Source: Acanthacorydalis orientalis
Taxonomy: Eukaryota > Arthropoda > Insecta > Megaloptera > Corydalidae
Direction: 5' to 3'
Length of the DNA: 64,000 nucleotides
NCBI GenBank assembly: GCA_034766995.1
Contig: CM068323.1
Coordinates: 24,202,346-24,266,345, forward strand
The notes under the pieces were generated by a model that ran no database searches, was not told the origin of the DNA, and was given only the letters and a program-made list of their open reading frames with translations. The translations under genes were made by a program, and so were the position numbers. Of this stretch, positions 49,901 through 58,325 are shown in pieces (position 1 is the first letter of the stretch; every line of letters begins with the position of its first letter).

Positions 49901-52374
49901 CTGCTATGTCTTTCGGTTTCAAACGTCCGTCGACTGCTATTCCACTTATCCAAGACAATACAAAGAACACCATGTCGATAGATTCGAATGGGAACGGTAG
50001 CAACAATGTGGAATATACTGAACCAGTGATCGAAACACGGCCGGCTAACTTCGATCGGATGGCATCTCGTTTACCACCGCCGAAAAAAGAAGCAGCCGGC
50101 GCTCAACGTATCAATAGGTTTGGGTTTAGACAGAACAGCACATTGAAACCGACCAACAAAATAGCGGATATACCACAGCCGATCTCGCAAATAAACAACA
50201 ACTACGAACAGAATATAAAACATCAGCAAAATTTGAAAGCTGTAAAAAACCAGGTACGAGTAACGCCTCCTGTTACACAGCCAGTAAGACCTGCCACAGC
50301 GGACTCGAACCGCAATAAAAATATAGCACCTGTACAGTCGCTTCCTACTAAATATAAACTACAAACGGGCAGCTTGCCTCGTCCTCAAGTACCTGTAAAA
50401 CTAAACGAGAGTAAAGTGGCAAAACAAGCAGCAAATAATAGTAAACGTGTGGCTCAATATGCGGACGAGAGTTCTTCAAAGGAAGGTTCTGTGAATGAAG
50501 ACTCCGGACTTAGCAGTTCCAGTGGAAATCAGCCTGAGAACGATATACTGCAAGGTATAGAAATATTGGAAGGCTCTCCAACGTTCGGTGCTAAAAAATA
50601 TCGACGACAACGTACACTCGAAATGGTCGTTACCGGTAATAACTTTGATGTTCGTGAGCTTGATGGCGATACTGTCATCGAAACAACAGTCATACCTCTT
50701 CCTCGTTTACCTAGTGTTTTCCAAACAAACCAGAACACTGGGCTTGTGAGAGAACGAACAATGGAGTATCAACGACAAATTGAAAAAGATCGAAGAAAGG
50801 TTTCGACTACATCCTCGGAAGGATTTCATGAAGACTGCGACGAAGAAAAAGCTTACAGAGACCGAGCACGCACTGAAAAAATCCTCAAAGGTTCTATGCA
50901 TGATTCGTCGATCATGAATACATCTCTGCAGTCAATGAGTTCATCTTCTCATCTTTTGAGTAATTCAATGAAAAGTTCTGTTGGGGAGATCGATTGCCCT
51001 GCAAACCAACCGAGAAATTCACTATATAGTACGACTAATCAAATTCTCGTTCATCCAGTAACTCAACTGGTCAATAACACTAGACAAGTAAAAAATTCTA
51101 ATTCAGATCTTCATGGACCTCCTAAGAACAGTTCGTTACAAAACAGCGTATTTAATTGTGTCACCTCGTCTATGAATTCCAGTGCTCTCCATCAATCGAT
51201 AGATTCGGGAAAGCAAATAAGTCCTGCAAGTTCCGACGATCAAGAATGGGGTCACGCTGGTGAAGCAATGGCTGACGAATACAATTACAGTTTTAGTTCA
51301 AGTGATGAAAGTAAAGAAAAAGATAATTCTCCTGTAGCTGCGATAACTAACAGTTTCAGTTCAAAAATTGAAAATTTCGTAAGTGCTTCAATGCGTGGTG
51401 CCGTTCCAAAACAACCGAGGAATGTACTGCTCACCATTGAAGATCCAAAATTCGCCGCAGTTGCCGCAGCCAGTTCGGGAAATTTACTCGAAGACGAAAC
51501 CTCTCCCGTCGATAGTTTAGTAAGCAGTATGACGGAATCGAATTCTGATGAAATCGCGCACAAAGCGAGAGAGGGGAAAGAAAAGTCGGGAAAAATGAAC
51601 GAATCCACAAATTCTAAAGATATATGCGATCGATCAAGTCCTACAACACCTGGCACACCCACAAACGCATCAAACTCGCTATCACTCTCAGACGGCAAAG
51701 ACTTCTTTGACGATGAAATAGCAGATCAGCCTGGTTTAGTATTCGATGATACTCAAACGGCCGGAAGCAGTGGTGATGTTATTTCCGTGACCGATAATAC
51801 GCCTACTATGAAAGACATTGAACCGAAGCCCCCGACTGGAAGAATCCTAGGACATCCAGATGGAAGTCCAGCGCCTAGAAGAGCTAAATTACCTTTACTG
51901 CACAGAACTGGTTCTGTGGATACATTGTCGCCGTGTGAGAGTATAGCATCTGATGACCTAATGATGGATTTTGATCAAAGCCAGAGTAGTGGATTTGATG
52001 ATTCTACAGACAGGTGCGTGTTTTTTTAATAATTAATTTCTTTTAACCACTAAACGCTGTCTTCTTTGTTACATATAAATATATTTATTTCTTATACTAC
52101 TGTATTCTTTTTTTAGTTTTATGAGTAACATTTATATATGAATTCATTTATTTCTCGATTTTGTACTCACTTGTATATTAAGAGATGTTTCACGAAAATA
52201 AAAGCATTATTTTATTTTTTTTTGCAGACTGGATGCTAAAGATGAAGGTGGTTTGCATTCATTGGATGAAATAACTCTTTTATCTGAACTGGAATGTCAA
52301 AGAGAGGAAATACGACAAGAGTGGTCGTCGTTGTTGAAGAAGCGCAAAAGCAGAGAACAAACTCAGTCTCCAAG
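28408..52374 (+). CDS. Large serine-rich protein, CCSER/FAM190-like, gene continues past the last exon seen
   Basis: Three coding exons join in phase: 28,435-28,554 (in an exon starting 28,408), 49,849-52,013 and 52,228-52,374. They give at least 810 residues before an open phase-2 donor. The N-terminus MGQCVSRK fits an N-myristoylation signal with a nearby cysteine. The long middle is low-complexity, rich in Ser, Asn, Asp and Lys, with two FGF-basic blocks (MSFGFKRPS and RFGFRQN). Near residues 730-746 is SVDTLSPCES followed by SDDLMMDFD. The last exon is charged and likely helical (LDEITLLSELECQREEIRQE). From memory, vertebrate CCSER proteins carry a similar ES-x-DDLMLD-x-D block and a later helical LDEMTL segment, hence the tentative family call. 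CCSER proteins are poorly characterised cytoskeleton-linked proteins. A neuron-navigator relative or an unrelated insect protein remains possible. Confidence 0.6.
28435..28554 (+). CDS. First coding exon of the long gene, acylated N-terminus
   Basis: Acceptor TTTTGCAG ends at 28,407 and donor GTGAGT begins at 28,555. The ATG at 28,435 opens 40 codons that end exactly at the donor in phase 0. Gly2, Cys4 and Ser6 followed by Arg-Lys match a myristoylated and palmitoylated N-terminus. The exon is markedly GC-rich (Ala, Pro, Arg codons), and the acceptor implies at least one untranslated exon upstream. Confidence 0.75.
28891..29040 (+). CDS. Alternative in-phase exon ending in a (TG)n tract
   Basis: A strong acceptor (TTCTGTTTTTAG) ends at 28,890, 336 bases after the first coding exon. 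In phase 0 the frame is open for 49 codons, beginning LGGDDWRSHAI, in clearly coding-like, GC-richer sequence. The last nine residues are His followed by Val-Cys repeats encoded by a (TG)n microsatellite, then TAG at 29,038-29,040. It could be an alternative last exon giving an 89-residue acylated short isoform. It could also be a phase-0 cassette using a GTGTGT donor at 29,014. Confidence 0.4.
   Translation: MGGDDWRSHAIHISCTGSPASDCCLPFTDLTQQYNSARHAHVCVCVCVC
29308..29355. repeat. (TA)n microsatellite
   Basis: Pure TA tract of about 48 bases. Confidence 0.9.
30306..30354. repeat. (TA)n microsatellite
   Basis: Pure TA tract of about 49 bases. Confidence 0.9.
30770..30990. promoter_or_regulatory. 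GC-richer island inside the long intron
   Basis: A block near half GC with several CpGs, flanked by AT-rich DNA. A 68-codon minus-strand frame (30,750-30,956) begins MTATGIQNCDD and is not recognised. On the plus strand a phase-0 frame (AAHVRDDISQK) follows a weak AG. It could be regulatory, an exon or a relic of a mobile element. Confidence 0.25.
31148..31192. repeat. (TA)n microsatellite
   Basis: Pure TA tract. Confidence 0.9.
32578..32645. repeat. (TA)n microsatellite
   Basis: Pure TA tract of about 66 bases, one of the longest uninterrupted ones in the window. Confidence 0.9.
33523..33625. repeat. (TA)n, (GTAT)n and (ACGT)n compound repeat
   Basis: A TA tract is followed by GTAT tetranucleotides and then by GTAC/ACGT units, which are self-complementary. 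Confidence 0.9.
33646..33682. repeat. Short hairpin beside the GTAT repeat
   Basis: CCAAGGG at the left and CCCTTGG at the right bracket AAACC and GGTTA, giving a stem of about a dozen pairs around a short loop. It lies between the GTAT repeat and a weaker GTAT run. Function unknown. Confidence 0.5.
33981..34021. repeat. (TA)n(GA)n compound microsatellite
   Basis: A TA tract runs into a GA tract, the only such junction noticed in the window. Confidence 0.9.
34880..34923. repeat. (TA)n microsatellite
   Basis: Pure TA tract. Confidence 0.9.
36206..36800 (-). CDS. Candidate small nested gene with a membrane segment, unknown
   Basis: On the minus strand an ATG at 36,800 opens a coding-like stretch (MSILLLSQSS, then MDNESLDLQRN). 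One model uses exons 36,800-36,717 (donor GTATAT), 36,595-36,513 (donor GTGAGA) and 36,326-36,206 (acceptor CTTTTTCAG). These join in frame to about 95 residues: a charged middle (PQMEQESLTVKLNEMSEG) and a hydrophobic C-terminus (KRVILYFTLMTLVRAI). A second model uses donor GAAG/GTACC at 36,707 and acceptor at 36,611, giving 59 residues that end GIIDSKTE at 36,525. The sequence upstream of the ATG is CpG-richer, fitting a 5' UTR. I recognise no family. The splice choice is uncertain, and the gene would be nested in the long plus-strand intron. Confidence 0.3.
36932..36968. repeat. (TA)n microsatellite
   Basis: Pure TA tract about 130 bases upstream of the minus-strand ATG at 36,800. Confidence 0.9.
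37304..37321. repeat. Perfect 18-base palindrome
   Basis: TGTAATCTGCAGATTACA reads the same on both strands. It may be a dimeric binding site or chance. Confidence 0.6.
38070..38300. promoter_or_regulatory. GC-rich, CpG-rich island inside the long intron
   Basis: The most GC-rich noncoding block in the window, with repeated GACGCCGC and many CpGs. Frames on both strands are open for 60-100 codons only because of low stop density. No family is recognised. An internal promoter, silencer-like element or untranslated exon would fit. Confidence 0.3.
38660..38728. repeat. (TA)n(TG)n compound microsatellite
   Basis: A TA tract passes into a TG tract. Confidence 0.9.
38939..38988. repeat. (TA)n microsatellite
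   Basis: Pure TA tract. Confidence 0.9.
40117..45008 (-). CDS. Candidate nested minus-strand gene, two 3' exons, unknown product
   Basis: The last exon, 40,249-40,117 on the minus strand, encodes a coding-like 43-residue tail. It begins YGVGREKVSVSENSIRLL, includes TPTEYNSFPKLL and ends KRKDQKK before TAA. Its acceptor is CTGTATTTTAG and it needs two bases from the exon before. A matching exon at 45,008-44,943 has a consensus GTGAGT donor. It ends in phase 2 (TC, completing a Ser codon) and encodes PNLNRYLICSIREEDKNKIS. The 4.7-kb intron between them is ordinary in size here. The charged, stop-free composition is unlike nearby AT-rich DNA. I found no exon further upstream with a matching phase and recognise no family. 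Confidence 0.4.
41268..41339. repeat. (TA)n microsatellite
   Basis: About 70 bases of pure TA. Confidence 0.9.
41439..41457. repeat. Short perfect inverted repeat
   Basis: GCTCAGG and CCTGAGC flank TATAT. Seven-base stem, function unknown. Confidence 0.5.
41645..41737. repeat. (TG)n then (TA)n compound repeat
   Basis: A TG tract precedes TA tracts, the reverse of the usual order in this window. Confidence 0.9.
43097..43162. repeat. (TA)n microsatellite
   Basis: TA tract with one CA interruption. Confidence 0.9.
43621..43680. repeat. (TA)n microsatellite
   Basis: 60 bases of pure TA. Confidence 0.9.
45231..45279. repeat. (TA)n microsatellite
   Basis: Pure TA tract. Confidence 0.9.
45541..45729 (-). 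CDS. Unidentified coding-like ORF or terminal exon
   Basis: A minus-strand frame of 62 codons with balanced composition. It begins MTVLWLCSSGFSPGQSL and continues with a polar part (YTVSDKDKSDLV, then ATEQFINHVFHNVSKK). The frame is open further upstream to about 45,767 with hydrophobic codons, so a membrane segment may precede it. An acceptor-like GTTCTAG lies just before the SGFSPG codons, so it may be a last exon. No family is recognised, and its phase does not fit the exon at 45,008 in a way that keeps that frame open. Confidence 0.25.
   Translation of the reverse strand: MTVLWLCSSGFSPGQSLMYLSTTKYTVSDKDKSDLVGSSATEQFINHVFHNVSKKESILNVL
46205..46248. repeat. (CA)6(TA)7(TG)9, perfect palindromic microsatellite
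   Basis: The first 38 bases, 46,205-46,242, equal their own reverse complement and can form a hairpin or cruciform. Confidence 0.9.
46342..46420. repeat. (TA)n microsatellite with GTAT tail
   Basis: A long TA tract followed by GTATGTAT units. Confidence 0.9.
46866..46932. repeat. (TA)n microsatellite
   Basis: About 67 bases of pure TA. Confidence 0.9.
49849..52013 (+). CDS. Long serine-rich exon of the CCSER-like gene
   Basis: Acceptor TTCTTCCACAG ends at 49,848. The frame is phase 0 (SADEHTSASKRN) and continues the frame of the 28,435 exon. It runs 721 codons and two bases to the donor CAG/GTGCGT at 52,013/52,014. Without splicing, the frame would add DRCVFF and stop at 52,029. The first in-frame ATG (49,906, MSFGFKRPS) could start a shorter isoform lacking the acylation signal. 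Confidence 0.9.
52228..52374 (+). CDS. Coiled-coil-like exon of the CCSER-like gene
   Basis: Acceptor TTTTTTTTTGCAG, donor GTAAGT; 147 bases, phase 2 at both ends. It encodes RLDAKDEGG and then a charged helix with heptad-like Leu/Ile spacing. Further exons are required, since the frame is cut at SPR in phase 2. None was placed with confidence before 64,000. Confidence 0.85.
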
Positions 52375-52536
52375 GTAAGTTATTCTTTCAATAGATTTTG
52401 TACATTTTGATATTTAATATTTTTTTCTGGAAATCTTTTTGTTCTAATTATACGTGAACATATAAATAAAAAAGGGATATAAATTTATATCATATATTAA
52501 TAATTTTATCACAGTCATTTTTATATGCAAATGCGC

Positions 52537-52539
<3 letters not shown>

Positions 52540-52616
<77 letters not shown>
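52540..52616. repeat. (TA)n microsatellite
   Basis: About 76 bases of pure TA, starting 166 bases after the donor at 52,375. Confidence 0.9.
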
Positions 52617-52619
<3 letters not shown>

Positions 52620-52869
52620 CTAAGTTAGAAACCATTTTAATTAGTAGTCTTATTTTTCTGCTCACAACAAGATGGCAACAACGGTGTTGAAACAAATATG
52701 TTCTTATGAGGCCTGTTTTCTTGTATTAACATTATTCCTGTATTTAATTCGTCTCCATGTATTTTCTTATCCAATTTCGTCGTATTTACTAAATAAAAAC
52801 CGATGATTTTATTAAATATGTAAAGCAATATCACCACACATTTATACTTGTAGAAATCTTATCATTGTC

Positions 52870-52870
<1 letters not shown>

Positions 52871-52923
<53 letters not shown>
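52871..52923. repeat. (TA)n microsatellite
   Basis: Pure TA tract. Confidence 0.9.
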
Positions 52924-52928
<5 letters not shown>

Positions 52929-53782
52929 TTTAATTATTTATTTTTTAATACAATTAAAAAAGCCATATTTAATTTCGGTCAAAGATCGTTTAAGTTCATA
53001 ATTACATTTTAAACTAATTATCTTCATTCTATTGACATAAAACGAAATGAAATGAAATATTACGATTATTAGGCTCAATATACAATTATTAGGTCTGATT
53101 TTTTTACCTAATAATCAAATTAATAGTTCAGATATTTGGAAAGCGTATACAAAGTTTAAAATTCATACTAAATTTTAAATCCTTTGCTCGTACTATGCAA
53201 CCAATTTAATGATAACGTTTTTCGTACATACATGTAAATACAAAAGTTTAATATTTTTTTATTAATTCTTCATTGATTATCTATCCAATTGACACACAAA
53301 AACAATTTAATTTTTATTGAAAATATAGTTTATTTCAAAATAAAATGATATATTAACAAACACGTTACGTTAATTATTTTGATACGAAACGAAACGTACG
53401 CAAATATTCAACTTTATAATAAAATAGAGACATTTTCTCCACACGTGCATGTCGACAATTCATCAAGTATTAATTACTCGCGTTATATTTGAAATTAGTT
53501 AAATACAATTCATGGTTTCTAAAGACAATGCATACAAAAATTATTGTAGATCATAAAATTACTTTTGCAACTAATTATTAACTTGTTAATTGCTTTTCTT
53601 CTGGAAAAGTTTTCTATGAAGATATTATAACTTAGAAGTAATAATTTCCATTTAAACTTCCGAAATTAAAATTATTCGATGTGTAAAATGAATGTTCAAA
53701 TTAATTAAATTCGCAATAAGATACGCATGAAGTCATTTATAATACCAATAATTTATTAAACATTAATTTTTTTTCAATTTCT

Positions 53783-53848
53783 ATCTATCTATCTATCTAT
53801 CTATCTATATATCTATATCTATATCTATCTATATATATATATATATAT
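53783..53848. repeat. (TCTA)n and (TA)n repeat
   Basis: Six or more CTAT units, then mixed ATCTAT, then TA. Confidence 0.9.
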
Positions 53849-53984
53849 TATAATAAAAGATAACACTTTGTTAAGTCTTATTTAAATTTTATAAATTAAT
53901 GAATAAAATCGATTAGAATATATTAAAACGAATATTGAGAAATGTGTTTTCCTAAATTATCTAATAATTAAATTATAATTGTAT

Positions 53985-54122
53985 ATGTTAATACCTGTGA
54001 TCCAGTTGATGTGTTACCCTGATGCTTTTCATCCTGATAATGGAGTCAAAAAATTAGAATTGGTAAAACGGACGATGATTCTGAAAGACGAAGACCATCA
54101 GAACAATATATCCAATAAATAG
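53985..54122 (+). CDS. Possible small ORF or exon, unknown
   Basis: An ATG-started frame of 45 codons: MLIPVIQLMCYPDAFHPDN, then VKKLELVKRTMILKDEDHQ, ending NISNK. The composition is coding-like. An AG at 54,004 lies in phase 0 of the frame, so it cannot directly follow the phase-2 exon at 52,374 without another exon between. Could be the last exon of the long gene or chance. Confidence 0.2.
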   Translation: MLIPVIQLMCYPDAFHPDNGVKKLELVKRTMILKDEDHQNNISNK

Positions 54123-54953
54123 TAATAACTCTGCATATAAAATTCATTCGTTATAATTTAGTATTATTTATACACTCTCGACACTGATTACTTTTTTTTA
54201 TTAAAAGTAGTATGTGAAATTATTAAATAAACACGTCATGTTTACAAGAGACACAAGTAATGGAATCATGATTTTTATCTTGAAAATGTTTTATGAAAGA
54301 ACTGTTTATTAATCAGATATAAACGACTAAGTATAATTTGATATGAAAAAAATAAGGATATTCTGTACAATTTACTTGATTACTATAAGTAGTACCTGTT
54401 ATTTAACTACTGATAAAGAAAATTATTAATTATAAAATATAGAATTAATAATAGTATAATACACATTTTAATAACGAATGGCATAATATATTATCAATTG
54501 ATATTTAAAATTTAATATTTGTAAACTAAAAAAACATTTAAAGCTTTTTCGAAAACGAATTCCGTATATTCCTGCAATACTGGCGATCATAATAGATATC
54601 AAAAGGGAAAAAAATGCATCACAATTAATGTACAATCAAACATTCCGCAATATGTACAAAAAACACATATGAAACTGTAAAATGTCAGATAATTGTGTGG
54701 GTGTTGAAATCGCATTATACTGTTAGGTAAGTCACGGTCGACGCCATTTTATAGAAACGAGTGGGTGAAAATTGAGTTTACAATTACGTCATGGCAATTT
54801 CTGAACAGACTAATTGAAGATCAATTTGTAACAACTTCTGTTTACATCTACCAGTCTTAATGGATTACACACGCGACATTTAATTTATAATTAAATGTGT
54901 ATGAAAACTTTACAGTTTTGTATATGACTGAAAATGGGATCGTTTTTAATTAC

Positions 54954-54956
<3 letters not shown>

Positions 54957-55011
<55 letters not shown>
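54957..55011. repeat. (TA)n microsatellite
   Basis: Pure TA tract. Confidence 0.9.
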
Positions 55012-55012
<1 letters not shown>

Positions 55013-55150
55013 ATATGTATCTGTGAATGTACGTTTTTATTAAAAAAAATGACTTGTGTATTAAGCTTCAAGGCTATTTTTAGTTGTTTTTGTATTTTTG
55101 TAATTTAAAGAAATGATTGTAGATCAATTTAACTATCTAGTAATTGTATG

Positions 55151-55152
<2 letters not shown>

Positions 55153-55210
<58 letters not shown>
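55153..55210. repeat. (TA)n microsatellite
   Basis: Pure TA tract of about 55 bases. Confidence 0.9.
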
Positions 55211-55212
<2 letters not shown>

Positions 55213-55648
55213 CATATACACAAAAGAAATATTTAAAATTTTATTTCCTGCATTTATTACTAAATACATAATAAGAATGAATAAGTAAATCCTCCGATTT
55301 AAAATCTTCGTGTTAAAAACTATATCATTGTTAAGCGGATATATAAAAAAATGCATACATTCAACGAAAATTAATTAATTAATATTTTTTTCATAAGTGT
55401 TTCTAAATAAGTGAACTATAAATGGCAACGAAAAAACAATGTTGCTTTACATTTTTTTTTAATCTGTCAGTTATTATTAAAGTTGTCGATTTAGAGTCAT
55501 TATTAAAAAATAATGTTAGTAGCATTTCATCTAGAATAAATTCAGCTATACGTATGTTAGTTTGCGATAACAGATTGTATTTCAGATTACTTTTGTACGT
55601 AAACTCATTGATTTTACAAACAACGACAGCATTAATATTCATTTGTGT

Positions 55649-55650
<2 letters not shown>

Positions 55651-55697
<47 letters not shown>
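55651..55697. repeat. (TA)n microsatellite
   Basis: Pure TA tract; the long open frames around it on both strands are largely due to it. Confidence 0.9.
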
Positions 55698-55700
<3 letters not shown>

Positions 55701-56912
55701 ATGAAGAAACACTACCCAATACCTAATTTCCACCCCATACATCGACAGATATGCAAATGTAAATTTACAGCCACAAAATAATCTACAGAGGCAATTAAAT
55801 GTTGTTTGATACAATGGTTTTGGTTACGCATACACTAAATTTGAATATATCAGTCGTGCATGAATATTTGCATGCTCTATATATCATTTATATATTTTCT
55901 GCACGTTGGCTCTATTATATTTATGGTTACATACATACATACATATATATATATACAAAAGTTACAAAATCAGAGTAAAATTTGTAACAAATTGGGAATA
56001 AAAGTAAACCTTCACTTTATGATTTCCCTGTGAGTATAGTGCAATAATTTTTAAAATCAAATGTTTTTGGCAGTGTCTGTTTTAAGATATATTTTTATGC
56101 ATTGTTTTCAATTAATCATTAATTATTTGACATTTGTACTGTATATTCTACTCTGTTTATTTTTCCATAAAAATATGTTAGCTCTTTTATTAATATTAAT
56201 TAAATAAAAATAATTATACAAATATTCCTTTTATATATATATATAATATTGATAAATTAAATACAAAATCGGAGCGAAACGAAATTTAATTTTTTGTTCA
56301 ATTATTCTGCTTGCGTTCATATTTTAAATTATTTTCTGTAAACTTACTGTATTATTATTCAAAACCATTCTCCGTACGAGCTATAAGATTGTCGGTGTAT
56401 TATCAGTTCTGTCCTTAAATAGTGTTTCTTATTTTTCAGTGTTTTCAAATATGAAAACGTGTTCAATTTGTATTTGATATAAACACTTTCAATTATTCAA
56501 TTCATAACTGAAAATATTTCAGTATTGAGTTATTTTAAGTATACCTCTAACATAATTTCGTATTTAATCAATACAAATGTATAAATTATTAACAAATTCG
56601 AAATAGAATCTAATATATCCGCAGGTGTGTGAATATTTGTCATGAATATTACAAAACAGTATAGAATAAACATATATATGTATGTGTGTATATATATATA
56701 TATATAATAGAACAAGAATAATTTCTAATTCGGATTAGAGTGCAGAATGTTATGATTAAACATTAAGTATTTTTCTTCAAACGAGTTCCCTTCCAGTTTA
56801 ATTTTTCTTCGTAATTTCGTCAGTGAAAAATCAATCATTGATAATAAGTTAATATAAATAAATACACTGTATGATTTCTATGATTTTTATACTCTTGAGT
56901 TCAATGTTCATC

Positions 56913-56953
<41 letters not shown>

Positions 56954-58229
56954 CAATTTGTATATAATTAAAATGTTAATTATTTTATAGAAATTTGTTT
57001 CATTTAATAGGTTTAAATATAAACTACAATGAAAAACTTAACTGTTCTAAATAATTATAACGTTAATTATTTTTATTAATATCATATGTGTATGCGAGAT
57101 AACATAAATCTAGCGTTCAAGCTCAAATAGATTTTTTTATCTATTAATAACTCATGCACGAAATGAATTTATTCAATACAAAAAGGTATATCAGGTATAT
57201 TTGTTTCATTTCATATTACTAGTAGTATTCTTCAGTTCTTAGCTGAAAAACTTCTGAAATATACGATTCGTCTATTTGAAATATATATATATATATATAT
57301 ATATATAGTTCAAACACTTTGTAAAATAAATATCGACATAACTTATAAAAATGTGTGTATTTCGAAGAATGTTTTTCAGTGATAACGTTGGTCGTGGTTA
57401 CTAATTTATAAATTTTATTTCCATTATGTCCGTACAATTTAAAAAAGAGCAATGTATGCAATGTAACATTGTATACTTTTTCTCTTATCATATGAATACA
57501 TTCAGAAGACTATGAATAAATTCGACACGTGTATAAAAAACCATTATGAAGGAAAAGAAACTAACACGAACGAGTGTCGTCGACATCACACACCTGAATC
57601 GAAATGACATCCTCTTAATGACAGAATAATTTAAACGTAACGACCATCTGCTATCAAATACTGACACTTCCTTGAATTATTACCTCTTACACGTACTGTT
57701 AAACTGGGCCCGGGTATACTCTACGGCTTCTGTTTAAGCTCCGTCAATAATAAATAAAGTATATGTGTACACAGATTGTACATTTACAGATAGAGAGAAA
57801 GTAATTCGACCGACGTAATTATTAGAGCAATGATATCTACTAAGACATTTCCCAATTGCTTCAGTATGGTCGGTCATTATCACTTTAAAACCGACTCGCT
57901 TGACGAAATTCTGCGATGAGCAAACGATTTTATTCACTTTTATGACTTTTTTTATTATTTTCTTGCAGTCTTCCACAAGATACAATAATAACAAGTGATG
58001 CTATTGTGGTTTATATATCTCTTCGATGTAAAACAATGTTAGATTCTGGTATTTCAATATATAAATTAATTATTGTGGATAAAGAACATCAGACTTATAA
58101 ATATTATTGAATTGTAATTTGAACGATTTTAAAACCTAATTGTTTATTTTATGAAATATTCAGTAAATCTTTATATAAATGTTTTTTCAGTATTTTAAAC
58201 AATATACTAATAAGTAATATATTATTAAA

Positions 58230-58325
58230 ATCGTTCTAATGATTTTCGTCCTTTTAAATCATCTGAGTGTTTATGAGAACTGAAAGGATCAGATGATCTG
58301 AAAGGATGAAGATCACAAGGACGAT
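58230..58325. repeat. Imperfect hairpin with 36-base arms
   Basis: Left arm 58,230-58,265 matches the reverse complement of the right arm 58,290-58,325 at 29 of 36 positions, around a 24-base loop. Six of the seven differences are transitions. The right arm also holds a partial direct repeat (CTGAAAGGAT twice). It may be a foldback element, a structured RNA or a precursor-like hairpin. Confidence 0.6.

Noticed and set aside
49803..51698. Open frames antisense to the serine-rich exon
   Set aside because: They are shadows of the strongly supported plus-strand exon.
54003..54041. Minus-strand 13-codon piece (DEKHQGNTS) between an AG and a GT
   Set aside because: Poor polypyrimidine tract, no partner exons on that strand, and it overlaps a longer plus-strand frame.
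54660..54740. ATG frame and GTAAGTC donor near 54,720
   Set aside because: In the phase required by the exon ending at 52,374 it stops at once, and its own frame ends in TAG before the donor.
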